Of a stretch of 64,000 bases of DNA, positions 52,226 to 59,782 are shown piece after piece (the stretch's first letter is position 1; each line of letters opens with the position of its first letter). The DNA comes from Rhizobium rhizogenes. GTDB lineage: Bacteria; Pseudomonadota; Alphaproteobacteria; Rhizobiales; Rhizobiaceae. The stretch spans positions 1,240,001-1,304,000 of the forward strand of contig NZ_CP019701.2 in NCBI RefSeq assembly GCF_002005205.3, read 5' to 3'. The position numbers were made by a program, and so were the translations under genes. The notes under the pieces are model-generated. The model was not told the origin of the DNA, did no database searches, and saw only the letters and a list, made by a program, of their open reading frames with translations.

Positions 52226-52235
52226 CTTGGTAGTT

Positions 52236-52685
52236 TCAGGTGGCAAGTTTTTGATGGCCGGTTGCCTTTGACATATCCTCTATGTCCTCATCATAAAGAT
52301 ACGCAACGCCTTCAATCATTCCTTTGTGAATGTGCGTATATCTGCCAATTGTTTCCATCTTCAGCAAGACAGGCATTTTATCGGGGTACGCTTTGATATG
52401 TGTGGTATCGAAGTGATGGGCGCTCAATCCAACCCCGACGCTACCGATTAGGTACAGGCCGGTGTTCTCTCTGGTTGGGATAATCACGTCCACCCATTCT
52501 GGTTCGCAATCTCGGTCTTTGATGTAAGCCCTTGCTGCTTTCAGTGCGTAAATCTGGACGGTTCCGTTTAACACTTGTTCGTGCACGTCATCTTCGAATC
52601 CTTCGGGGTTGTAAGCAATCTCGTACTTTTTCGGATTGATGATGAAGTCGCTGGTCTTGCAGTCTTTGAAGTCCTTGATCGACAT
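52236..52685 (-). CDS. Phage protein of unknown function (149 aa)
   Basis: An acidic mixed-fold protein (FKDCKTSDFIINPKKYEIAY, NTGLYLIGSVGVGLSAHHFD) ending in an acidic helix (EDIEDMSKATGHQK). It is the last gene of the minus-strand trio at 52.2-53.5 kb. No domain could be assigned. Confidence 0.6.
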   Translation of the reverse strand: MSIKDFKDCKTSDFIINPKKYEIAYNPEGFEDDVHEQVLNGTVQIYALKAARAYIKDRDCEPEWVDVIIPTRENTGLYLIGSVGVGLSAHHFDTTHIKAYPDKMPVLLKMETIGRYTHIHKGMIEGVAYLYDEDIEDMSKATGHQKLAT

Positions 52686-52702
52686 TTCGTTACCCTCTTA
52701 TT

Positions 52703-52999
52703 TTACCAAGTGACTTTCACGTCTTCAGGTCCAACAAGCGTTTCGTTATTTTCAAGGTAATCACGCGCAAACAGTAAAGCGCTTTCCTTGTTATAGTATG
52801 CGGCAACGATCTTTGTCGGGTGGCCTTTGGGTGTCGACTCTACCCTGAAAACTGGCAACACATCTAAGCGCCACGCCGTGTTACCGGACGTGTTTTTCAA
52901 GGTCTCGGTTTCAATATACTGTTCGCATTCGGACTTTGAACCGGTGTACACGAGAACGTCTTCTGGTTCCAATTTTATCCAGACGCCATATTCTATCAT
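52703..52999 (-). CDS. Phage protein of unknown function (98 aa)
   Basis: ATG 52999 is used because AGGAGG lies ten bases upstream (53005-53015 region). The 98-residue protein has a small alpha/beta pattern (MIEYGVWIKLEPEDVLVYTG, YYNKESALLFARDYLENN). It is separated from the next gene by 17 bases, so the two are co-transcribed. Function unknown. Confidence 0.6.
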   Translation of the reverse strand: MIEYGVWIKLEPEDVLVYTGSKSECEQYIETETLKNTSGNTAWRLDVLPVFRVESTPKGHPTKIVAAYYNKESALLFARDYLENNETLVGPEDVKVTW

Positions 53000-53071
53000 T
53001 TTAAATGTACCTCCTATTGGTGTGTTTTTCGGAGGCACGGTCTACCAGCGATGATTGCAGAAGTCGATGGG

Positions 53072-53500
53072 TTAACCCCTTTGGCGGTTGATGTATCTTG
53101 GCGACGATGGATCAAGAAAATCCTGAGACTCGTAAGACCTGACGTATTCCAATTCGAGTGCCAGATAGAGACCGTGGGCAATGGCTTTAGCCGCTGAATG
53201 GCTGATGTCGGTATTTCGTTGGCCGGATGCCTTGGCAATGTCATCAGGAACGGCCCACAGGCGCGTGTAGATGAATTCTACCAGTTCGGGCTTGGTGATG
53301 ACGCAACCGCCCTTGGTGAACGTGTAGTTGACCGACAAACGGCTTACCAGTTCTTCGGCAAGGACTTTCGTGATGGTGGGTGATCGCTTGCGGGTCTGGC
53401 CGGTTCCTGCAAAGTTGGACCGTATCGTACGCTCTGCCGTGATGAGTTTCAGATAGATTGACGACTCCAGGTCGTCTTTTGCCATCGGTCTGGTATCCAT
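53072..53500 (-). CDS. Phage protein of unknown function (142 aa), possible regulator
   Basis: GGAG is nine bases before ATG 53500. The helical protein has SPTITKVLAEELVSRLSVNY and KPELVEFIYTRLWAVPDDIA, which could include a DNA-binding helix pair, but there is no confident helix-turn-helix. As the gene nearest the right 63-bp repeat (115 bases from its end), it is one candidate for the factor that binds there. This is only a positional argument. Confidence 0.55.
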   Translation of the reverse strand: MDTRPMAKDDLESSIYLKLITAERTIRSNFAGTGQTRKRSPTITKVLAEELVSRLSVNYTFTKGGCVITKPELVEFIYTRLWAVPDDIAKASGQRNTDISHSAAKAIAHGLYLALELEYVRSYESQDFLDPSSPRYINRQRG

Positions 53501-53588
53501 CGGTTTGTTCTCCGTCTGTTCTCATTCTGTTATGCCGTAGAACGGGACCGGAGTCGAGCAGGAGATAGTTACCGTTTGGGAATCCAGA

Positions 53589-53603
53589 ACATACTACATA
53601 TAG
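53589..53603. repeat. 15-bp inverted repeat, left arm
   Basis: ACATACTACATATAG is the exact reverse complement of 53744-53758. Together the arms frame the right 63-bp repeat. Each arm is itself a near palindrome (ACTACATATAGT-like), as in operator sites. Confidence 0.65.
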
Positions 53604-53614
53604 ACTTGGAATAT

Positions 53615-53677
53615 GTGTAACGCTTGCACCTTACTATAGGTCCGTCCGTTACATACCTAAAACCCTTATTTTCTGGG
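53615..53677. repeat. 63-bp inverted repeat, right copy
   Basis: Reverse complement of 46761-46823 with three mismatches. TGTAACG at 53616-53622 and CGTTACA at 53647-53653 flank a 24-base core (CTTGCACCTTACTATAGG...). The core includes TACTAT, usable as a -10 box. It reads towards the lysozyme on the plus strand, about 150 bases before its start. Confidence 0.85.
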
Positions 53678-53743
53678 ACTTTTGATGATTTTACATCGAT
53701 CTTATAAGACCCCGAAACATATATTAGCAATTACTACCAACTA

Positions 53744-53758
53744 CTATATGTAGTATGT
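53744..53758. repeat. 15-bp inverted repeat, right arm
   Basis: CTATATGTAGTATGT pairs with 53589-53603. It lies 66 bases upstream of the lysozyme start. The 320-base gap 53501-53823 contains no gene and is filled by these elements. Confidence 0.65.
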
Positions 53759-53823
53759 CTGCCTGATTTGAATACTACACCAATAAATACCCATAAGAAC
53801 AATAATCTTATGAGGTATTCATT

Positions 53824-54306
53824 ATGGCTATCAATTCAGCCGCACTTTCTCTTATCAAAAGGTTCGAAGGACTTAAAACAACTGCTTACCTTTGCCCTGC
53901 CCATATCCCAACCATCGGATATGGACATACCCGCACAGTCAAACGTGATGACGTAGGCAAAAAGAAGATCACCGAAAAGGAAGCCGAACGACTTCTTGCA
54001 GAAGATCTTAAGCGCTTTGAGTCTGATGTTACCCGCCTCGTCAAAGCCCAGATCAATGAGAACCAGTACGGCGCGTTGGTATCGTTCGTTTACAACATTG
54101 GTCCCGGTGCTTTTGCAGGATCAACACTTTTACGAAAACTCAACTCTGGTGACGTTGCTGGTGCTGCCAAGGAATTCGAGCGCTGGAACAAAGGCGGCGG
54201 TAAAGTCCTGAACGGACTCGTTGCGCGTAGAGCCGCAGAGAAGGACTTATTCCTAAGCCCCGTGGTCAAAGCCGTTGCTAAAAAGACATCTGCGAAGGCG
54301 GGCTAA
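53824..54306 (+). CDS. Phage lysozyme (GH24 endolysin)
   Basis: A 160-aa T4-type lysozyme that cleaves peptidoglycan for release of progeny. The catalytic set is E15 (KRFEGLKT), C24 (AYLCPAHIP; Cys replaces the T4 Asp, as in many phage lysozymes) and T30 in PTIGYGHT. The remaining fold matches the family (NQYGALVSFVYNIGPGAFAG, STLLRKLNSGD, GGGKVLNGLVARRAAEKDLF). No signal-arrest-release helix is present, so it needs a holin. ATG 53824 follows TATGAGGTATTCATT. Confidence 0.95.
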   Translation: MAINSAALSLIKRFEGLKTTAYLCPAHIPTIGYGHTRTVKRDDVGKKKITEKEAERLLAEDLKRFESDVTRLVKAQINENQYGALVSFVYNIGPGAFAGSTLLRKLNSGDVAGAAKEFERWNKGGGKVLNGLVARRAAEKDLFLSPVVKAVAKKTSAKAG

Positions 54307-54310
54307 CGAT

Positions 54311-54571
54311 ATGCCGGTATGGAATTGGAAGTCGATCATTGAATATCTGTTTTATAATTTTACAGAGATAACAGCCATCACCCACGACCGGGAAACAGGC
54401 GAAGTTACCCTTTACGGTAATCACTCATATGTTCTTTCTGATTTCGTACCGTTCACCCACTTTGTAGACCCAAACAAAACAGGCATCACCCTTTACCAGC
54501 GATACGGAAGGTGGGGTGACTACATATCGATTACTGTAATCCACGAAGATGATTTGAATGATATCGAATAA
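54311..54571 (+). CDS. Hypothetical phage protein (86 aa)
   Basis: Begins four bases after the lysozyme stop. The 86 residues (ITAITHDRETGEVTLYGNHS, WGDYISITVIHEDDLND) read as a small beta-rich soluble domain. There is no lipoprotein or membrane segment, so a spanin role is unlikely. Co-transcribed with the lysozyme. Confidence 0.6.
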   Translation: MPVWNWKSIIEYLFYNFTEITAITHDRETGEVTLYGNHSYVLSDFVPFTHFVDPNKTGITLYQRYGRWGDYISITVIHEDDLNDIE

Positions 54572-54845
54572 CGTAATTGATGTAGCAACTTACATCCTTG
54601 ATAGTTTCGACGTCAGGTCCGTAACAATCGATTGCGAAGACTCTTTCATCCATATCGGGGGCCGTCTGTTCATAGAGGACGTTTCCGATATATTGCCGAT
54701 CAAAGAAATTGATTTCAGTGATTGGAGACGAGACATCAGGTGCGAACCAAACTCTTTCCAATTCAAACGTTCCGTATCAGGCCGCACAGGCTTGTATGTA
54801 ATTTATGCCGACAAAGACCCTGATTATCACCTCATATCCGTTTAA
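54558..54845 (+). CDS. Hypothetical phage protein (95 aa)
   Basis: Overlaps the previous gene by 14 bases and the convergent integrase by 14 bases. Its beta-rich sequence (SFIHIGGRLFIEDVSDILPI, RTGLYVIYADKDPDYHL) resembles its neighbour in style but not in sequence. No family is recognised. The tight packing supports a real gene. Confidence 0.6.
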   Translation: MISNNVIDVATYILDSFDVRSVTIDCEDSFIHIGGRLFIEDVSDILPIKEIDFSDWRRDIRCEPNSFQFKRSVSGRTGLYVIYADKDPDYHLISV

Positions 54846-56502
54846 CGCGCTGTATGGCCTCGTGTGACGTTTTTAGCCCTACGTTGTTAGCCATCTTTAC
54901 AAGGGCTTCTTCTGACAAATTAGAGAAATCAGTTGACCGAGTAACTTCACCCTTGGCGTTGATTTCCCAAATGCGAGTAGCACCCGCTACCGATACGTAA
55001 GCCGATTGATCAACAGCATCGATGCTAACCACCGAAACGATTTCCCTTAGTTTGGAATTTACCAGAGAACGCGATTGAAAAAGATCGTCACCGCTAAAGG
55101 TATCCCATTTGGAGCGTTCATCTTCGATGGTCTTGTGGATGGTGGTGAAGTCATCACGCACTGTTTCGAGCGTTCTAATTTCAGACGTGACTCGTTCTAT
55201 CTCTGCCGTTTGCCGTGACTTGTCAGAACGTAGGGCTTTCAATCTAGTCATCAAGTCGGTTTTGTCGTCTGGATGGTCCGTAATTTCGGCCATAGCAATG
55301 ATGTTCGAAATACGCCTATCGATATCAGCGATACCCGTTTGAATTTCGATCACCTGCCGCTTTAGATCATCACTGGAAACCGTGGGTATCTCTGGAAGGT
55401 GACAATACGTAGCCACGTTATCCAAAACTGCTTTTTCGAGAATGTCATATCGTAGGGAGGTCTTGCCGTACTTGCCTTTGCCTGTGCAAAGTTCGCCAGT
55501 CTCTTTGATCTTTTCGCAAGTGATGTACCGATGACCTGAGCCACCACCGATAACCCTTGCTGGACCGCCACAGTGAAAGCATTTCGAGATACCAGCAAAC
55601 AAGTTGGTGTACCCTAAGCCGGTCCTGCCATTCGTCGCTTTCTTGGATTTGTTGTTGTACCTATCGTTTACACGCCACCACGTAACCGGATCGACGGCAG
55701 CAGGGTAATATCCCTCAACAACTGTATCACCAATTGCCAAGTCCCCACGAACGGCAACCGAATTCAGGATTTCGCCAACGACTTTACGACGCCAAATCTT
55801 GTTAGGATCGGGATTAGAACGTCTGGACTCCTGAAGGGTAAGGATACCGTTTTCGTTCAACCAAATGGCAATCTTGGCGATACCGTATCCCTTTTCGTAC
55901 AATTCAAAGATTTTCTGAACAGTCGAAACGGACTCTCTAAGAGTGAATTCGTATTCTTTTGAAGTCCCGATTTGGGTTTGTTCTAACCAAGACGGCAGAT
56001 GATGGACGCGGGCTTTGATACCGGCTTTAACATCTGAATGTAGTTGAGCAAGATAGGCTTTACCGCGAACACTTTTGACCTGCGATTCATCGTGTGCGCG
56101 TGCCATCGACATAAGAGAAAATATCAACTGGCTGAAATCATTGTTCCGGCTATAGCGGTACTTGTCAGCCAAGGTAACGACATCGATACCAGAACGGATA
56201 ATGTCGAGTAGTTGCGATTGAGCCGTAAGAACATCAGCGCGTGAAAGTCGGTCGAGAGATTCAACTATCAAAACCGAACCAACCGGAATCTTTCCGTTGT
56301 TCACCAGTTCAAGAAAACCACCGAGCGCACCAAACTTGACGTGATCCTGATGGAAACCAGAGGCAACGTCCGAAAGGCTGGTGTCGATCTCAAGGCCGTG
56401 TTCAAGAGCGTACTTTTCTGCCGCCTCTACCTGACGACGAAGCCCGTCCCCGCCTAACTGTTTCTTAGATGAAATACGGGCATAAGAAAAAGCAAGCGCC
56501 AT
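54832..56502 (-). CDS. int: Large serine recombinase (prophage II integrase)
   Basis: A 556-aa large serine integrase. The catalytic domain has AFSYARISSKKQLGGDGLRR (Ser11 nucleophile) and ESLDRLSRADVL. The recombinase domain follows (YEKGYGIAKIAIWLNENGIL, WRRKVVGEILNSVAVRGDL), then a zinc ribbon (AGISKCFHCGGPARVIGGG, ITCEKIKETGELC) and a coiled coil (EIQTGIADIDRRISNI, TAEIERVTSEIRTLETV). These are the parts needed for directional integration. It starts 86 bases from the right att core. AAAGG serves as ribosome-binding site at 56511-56515. Confidence 0.95.
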   Translation of the reverse strand: MALAFSYARISSKKQLGGDGLRRQVEAAEKYALEHGLEIDTSLSDVASGFHQDHVKFGALGGFLELVNNGKIPVGSVLIVESLDRLSRADVLTAQSQLLDIIRSGIDVVTLADKYRYSRNNDFSQLIFSLMSMARAHDESQVKSVRGKAYLAQLHSDVKAGIKARVHHLPSWLEQTQIGTSKEYEFTLRESVSTVQKIFELYEKGYGIAKIAIWLNENGILTLQESRRSNPDPNKIWRRKVVGEILNSVAVRGDLAIGDTVVEGYYPAAVDPVTWWRVNDRYNNKSKKATNGRTGLGYTNLFAGISKCFHCGGPARVIGGGSGHRYITCEKIKETGELCTGKGKYGKTSLRYDILEKAVLDNVATYCHLPEIPTVSSDDLKRQVIEIQTGIADIDRRISNIIAMAEITDHPDDKTDLMTRLKALRSDKSRQTAEIERVTSEIRTLETVRDDFTTIHKTIEDERSKWDTFSGDDLFQSRSLVNSKLREIVSVVSIDAVDQSAYVSVAGATRIWEINAKGEVTRSTDFSNLSEEALVKMANNVGLKTSHEAIQRVKRI

Positions 56503-56510
56503 ACCGGAAA

Positions 56511-56588
56511 CCTTTGATCTGGATCACCTTTGATCGTGTCGAAAGATATACCGTGAAAGACGTAAAATTGACAAGTGTCCCTTTGATC
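56511..56588. repeat. Three CCTTTGATC direct repeats beside attR
   Basis: CCTTTGATC occurs at 56511-56519, 56527-56535 and 56580-56588 between the integrase start and the att core; the last copy touches the core. On the minus strand they read GATCAAAGG. The first supplies the integrase ribosome-binding site; the others could be integrase-binding or autoregulatory sites. Confidence 0.6.
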
Positions 56589-56598
56589 TTCATCAAGG
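56589..56598. repeat. attR core of prophage II
   Basis: TTCATCAAGG, same orientation as 22174-22183. The flanking CCTTTGAT on the left and ATCAAGG in the core form an imperfect dyad, as expected for serine integrase sites. Beyond it the GC-rich host sequence resumes; the divergent host genes on both prophage sides would be adjacent in an empty site. Confidence 0.75.
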
Positions 56599-56763
56599 AC
56601 ATCCTTTTTGCCGGACCATATGGCAGGAATTAGCAATGTTGAACATGTTTCGCTGACGATTTTTATGGAGATGCAATGCGTTTGAGGCTACATATCCGCA
56701 ACGGCGAGCCGACGCGCAAAGGCGGATCGCGGCTCGATAACGATATTGCATTTGGAGACGAAC

Positions 56764-57009
56764 ATGGCCGGGCATCCCATTCCCCACTTCCAGAACGATG
56801 GCGGACACCGCATGATCGAGATCGGCGTCAAGGAATTCATGTGCACCGGCGCTTCCGTGCCCTACGATCACCCGCATATCTTCATCGACATGGGCGACGA
56901 CAACGAGAAGGTCTGTTCCTACTGCTCCACCCTTTACCGCTACAATCCGTCGCTGAAGGCCGAGCAGACCAATCCTCCGGGCTGCGTCTTCCATGTGAAG
57001 GCCGCCTGA
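56764..57009 (+). CDS. CHCC zinc-finger protein, NDUFS6-like
   Basis: An 81-aa protein of the zinc-finger CHCC family (mitochondrial NDUFS6 is a member). Likely ligands are C27 in GVKEFMCTG, H41 or H43 in PYDHPHIFI, and the pair in EKVCSYCSTLYRYNP. NDUFS6 is an accessory subunit needed for the last step of complex I assembly. ATG 56764 gives the usual N-terminus. It was divergent from the alpha/beta hydrolase before prophage insertion. Confidence 0.9.
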   Translation: MAGHPIPHFQNDGGHRMIEIGVKEFMCTGASVPYDHPHIFIDMGDDNEKVCSYCSTLYRYNPSLKAEQTNPPGCVFHVKAA

Positions 57010-57039
57010 CCTTCCACCTTTCCTGATCGGGGCGCACCA

Positions 57040-58209
57040 ATGCCCATAAAATCCGTAGCCATTGTCGGTGCCGGCATCGCCGGTCTCACCGCCGCGCTTT
57101 CTTTTGCCCGGCACGGGATCGGCTGCGACATCATCGAACAGGCGGGTGAACTCACGGAAGTCGGCGCCGGCCTGCAGCTGTCACCCAACGCCGCCCGTAT
57201 ACTTGCCACGCTTGACGTGCTGCCGGAAATCGAGGCGCGCTGGACCGAACCGGTCAGCGTCGATCTCACCTCCGGAAAATCGCTTGCCACGCTGCTCTCC
57301 CTGCCGATGGGCACGGTGGCCCGCACACGCTGGGGCGCACCTTATGGCGTGCTGCACCGCTCGACACTGCAAAGCGCACTTCTCCATGCGGTGACATGCA
57401 ATCCGCTCTGCCGGCTGCATCTCGGCAAGCGCATAGAAAACGCCACCGCCGACATCATTGCCGCAACCACCTTCCGCGATCACGATCTGATCGTTGGCGC
57501 CGATGGCGTCTGGTCGGCGGCCCGCTTTGCCGTTCCTGCCGCGCCGACAGCCACCTTTTCCGGCAATATCGCCTGGCGTTTCACGGTCACCGAAAACAAT
57601 GTTCCGTCCGCCATCAACAAAAGCGCCGTTACCGCCTATCTCGGCTCCCGCGGCCATATCGTCGCTTATCCGCTCAAGGAAGTCGGCGGTTTCAACATCG
57701 TCGCCATTGCACTGGGCGCCGATCCCGGCGCCACCTGGCGCGCCGAATCGAGCGGACGGCAGAAATCCATGCTGCTCGAACAGTTTCGCGGCTGGAGCCC
57801 GGATTTGCTGCGGCTGCTGGAAAAAGCCGAAGATCCAACGTTCTGGCCGCTCTATCAGGCCGGCCCGGGGCGCTGGCATAATGGCCGTGACACGGTGCTG
57901 ATCGGCGACGCGGCGCACGCCATGATGCCCTTTGCCGCCCAGGGCGCGGCCATGGCGATAGAGGATGCCTTCGAACTCGCCGGCGTGCTTGCCGCAGAGC
58001 CCCTGCCCGTGCCGCAGGCCCTTGCCGCTTTCGAGGCCTTGCGCCTCCCGCGCATAGAAAAGGCCCGCAAACGGGCCTCTCTCAATCGTTTTGCCTATCA
58101 CGCCACAGGCCCGGTCCGAATTGCGCGGGACTTCGTGTTTTCAACGCGTCCCGCCAGTGCCTTCCTGAGCGACTTCGACTGGCTTTATGGCTATCACGCC
58201 AGGGGCTGA
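57040..58209 (+). CDS. FAD-dependent monooxygenase (salicylate hydroxylase-like)
   Basis: A 389-aa group A flavoprotein monooxygenase. It has the N-terminal FAD-binding VGAGIAGLTAALSFARHG, the DG motif LIVGADGVWSAAR (about 150-163) and the GD motif TVLIGDAAHAMMPFAAQGAA. Sequence style is that of aromatic-ring hydroxylases such as salicylate or 6-hydroxynicotinate 3-monooxygenase. The substrate is unknown and no aromatic-degradation genes are adjacent. It starts 30 bases after the zinc-finger gene and may share its transcript; it is convergent with the lyase gene. Confidence 0.88.
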   Translation: MPIKSVAIVGAGIAGLTAALSFARHGIGCDIIEQAGELTEVGAGLQLSPNAARILATLDVLPEIEARWTEPVSVDLTSGKSLATLLSLPMGTVARTRWGAPYGVLHRSTLQSALLHAVTCNPLCRLHLGKRIENATADIIAATTFRDHDLIVGADGVWSAARFAVPAAPTATFSGNIAWRFTVTENNVPSAINKSAVTAYLGSRGHIVAYPLKEVGGFNIVAIALGADPGATWRAESSGRQKSMLLEQFRGWSPDLLRLLEKAEDPTFWPLYQAGPGRWHNGRDTVLIGDAAHAMMPFAAQGAAMAIEDAFELAGVLAAEPLPVPQALAAFEALRLPRIEKARKRASLNRFAYHATGPVRIARDFVFSTRPASAFLSDFDWLYGYHARG

Positions 58210-58218
58210 TGGCTAAGG

Positions 58219-59406
58219 TCAGATGCCGGCTGCGGCCGCAAAGCCGGCCTCGAGGTCTTTCTTCAGATCAGCGACATCCTCAAGCCCGATCTGAAGACGG
58301 ATGACCGGCCCTTCGGAGGGACCTTTGGCAATCGTCCTGTCGATGAGCGAGACCGCCACGGCAAGCGATTCGTATCCGCCCCAGGAATAACCGAGCCCGA
58401 AGAAGGTCAGCGCATCGAGAAAGGCCGCCGCCGCCTGCTTGTATTTGCCCTCTTCCGCCTTCAATACGAAGGAGAAGACACCGCTCGCGCCCTTGAAATC
58501 ACGCTTCCAGAGTTCGTGACCGGCAAAGCTCGGCAGGGCCGGATGCAACACGCGCACCACATCGTTGCGGCCTTCCAGCCATTGAGCGATATCGAGCGCG
58601 CTTTTCTGATGGTGTTCCAGCCTGATTCCCATGGTGCGCATGCCGCGCAGGATCTGGTAGGCATCATCGGAGGTGACGCAGATGCCAAGATTGGTATTGG
58701 CCTGATAAAGCGCCTTCCAGTGTTTTTCATTGGCCGAGACGAACCCCATCAGCACATCGGAATGCCCCGAGGGATATTTGGTGGCGGCGTGAATGGAAAT
58801 ATCGACGCCGAAATCGAGCGGCTTGAAATAAAGCGGCGTCGCCCAGGTATTGTCCATCGTGACCACACAGTCATGCCTGTGGGCGATCTCCGTGATTACC
58901 CGGACATCCTGGATCTCGAACGTATTGGAACCCGGCGCTTCCAGATGCACGAGTTTCGTATTCGGCCGGATCAGCGCTTCGATGCCAGCCCCGATCGCGG
59001 GATCGTAATATTCGATCTCCACACCGAGCTTCTTCAGCATCGTGTTGCAGAAGCGGCGTGTGGGGAAATAGACGGAATCGACGACAAGCGCATGATCGCC
59101 CGCACCGAGATAGGCAAGGAACGGCACGGTGATCGCCGCAAGCCCCGAGGGCACGAGGATAGTTCCGAAAGAACCTTCCAGCTCGTTGACGAGGTTGCAC
59201 AGCGCATCGGTCGTCGGCGTGCCGTGAGTGCCATAGGTGTATTTCTGGTTTTCTGTCGAAAGCGTCTCCGCATCCGGGAAAAGGACGGTAGAGCCACGCA
59301 CGATGGGCGGGTTGACGAAACCGAAACAGTCCGCGGGATCATTGCCGCCATGGGTCAGGCGCGTATTCACACCTGCGGCGGAAAGCAGGTCATTTGTCTT
59401 GGTCAT
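58219..59406 (-). CDS. metC: Cystathionine beta-lyase-like PLP enzyme
   Basis: A 395-aa Cys/Met-metabolism PLP enzyme; MetC cleaves cystathionine to homocysteine, pyruvate and ammonia. Diagnostic segments are YGTHGTPTTDALCNLVNELE, VPSGLAAITVPFLAYLGAGD, the PLP-phosphate and Tyr region near DSVYFPTRRF, TMDNTWATPLYFKPLDFGVD, and the Schiff-base Lys in SIHAATKYPSGHSDVLMG. Length is normal. Related lyases overlap in activity, so metC is the most likely but not certain name. Confidence 0.88.
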   Translation of the reverse strand: MTKTNDLLSAAGVNTRLTHGGNDPADCFGFVNPPIVRGSTVLFPDAETLSTENQKYTYGTHGTPTTDALCNLVNELEGSFGTILVPSGLAAITVPFLAYLGAGDHALVVDSVYFPTRRFCNTMLKKLGVEIEYYDPAIGAGIEALIRPNTKLVHLEAPGSNTFEIQDVRVITEIAHRHDCVVTMDNTWATPLYFKPLDFGVDISIHAATKYPSGHSDVLMGFVSANEKHWKALYQANTNLGICVTSDDAYQILRGMRTMGIRLEHHQKSALDIAQWLEGRNDVVRVLHPALPSFAGHELWKRDFKGASGVFSFVLKAEEGKYKQAAAAFLDALTFFGLGYSWGGYESLAVAVSLIDRTIAKGPSEGPVIRLQIGLEDVADLKKDLEAGFAAAAGI

Positions 59407-59487
59407 TTCAGATCAGCTTTCGAAAGAATATTGACGCGTGCGACAATGCGGAGAGCGGAAGGCAAGGTCAAGTCCCGTGAACCCTCG

Positions 59488-59513
59488 CAGGATGGGTCGA
59501 TTGATCCATCCTG
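59488..59513. promoter_or_regulatory. Inverted repeat CAGGATGG-N10-CCATCCTG upstream of metC and aapJ
   Basis: A perfect 8-bp dyad in the 376-base gap between the divergent metC and aapJ genes, 82 bases upstream of the metC start. It may be an operator for either gene. The rest of the gap is AT-rich, consistent with promoters, but I cannot name a binding protein. Confidence 0.45.
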
Positions 59514-59782
59514 AAACAGCATACAAGAAGTATACAAAAATCGTGCAAGTGCAAATTTCCGCAAAAATATGCTTATATTTTCACCCTTTGCACACTTCCC
59601 GACCAAAATTTCGAAAATTCCGTTTTATAGGCACAATTATCGCCGGCACGTCTTGACCCCGCTGCCAATTGCGATTGTGATAGAAAAAGCGGATCGAAAA
59701 GATCTCGCTGAGGGGGGAGCTGGGGCAAAACAAACATGCCGGTCCCCTTGCGATTGACGATAACAAACAAAGGTTGGGAAAA

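Larger units (their letters stand above)
22174..56598. mobile_element. Prophage II: 34.4-kb podovirus-type prophage with large serine integrase
   Basis: The element is bounded by a 10-bp direct repeat (TTCATCAAGG at 22174-22183 and 56589-56598). A 556-aa serine integrase lies next to the right end. Between the repeats is a complete-looking virion set: large terminase, portal, scaffold, major capsid, tail tube and nozzle, ejection-type internal virion proteins, tail fibre, adhesin, holin candidate and lysozyme, plus endonuclease I and a helicase-primase. The sequence is clearly more AT-rich than the flanks. The genes appear intact, so the prophage could be functional. It encodes no visible DNA polymerase, RNA polymerase or classic CI-like repressor. 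Confidence 0.92.

Noticed and set aside
53615..53677. T7-type phage promoter inside the 63-bp repeats
   Set aside because: CTATAGG and parts of the upstream sequence match the T7 consensus only partly, and no phage RNA polymerase gene is visible, so a host-type promoter or operator is more economical.
54832..56598. tRNA attachment site for prophage II
   Set aside because: No tRNA or tmRNA sequence was seen at either boundary; the shared 10-bp core lies at a protein-coding start, as expected for a serine integrase.
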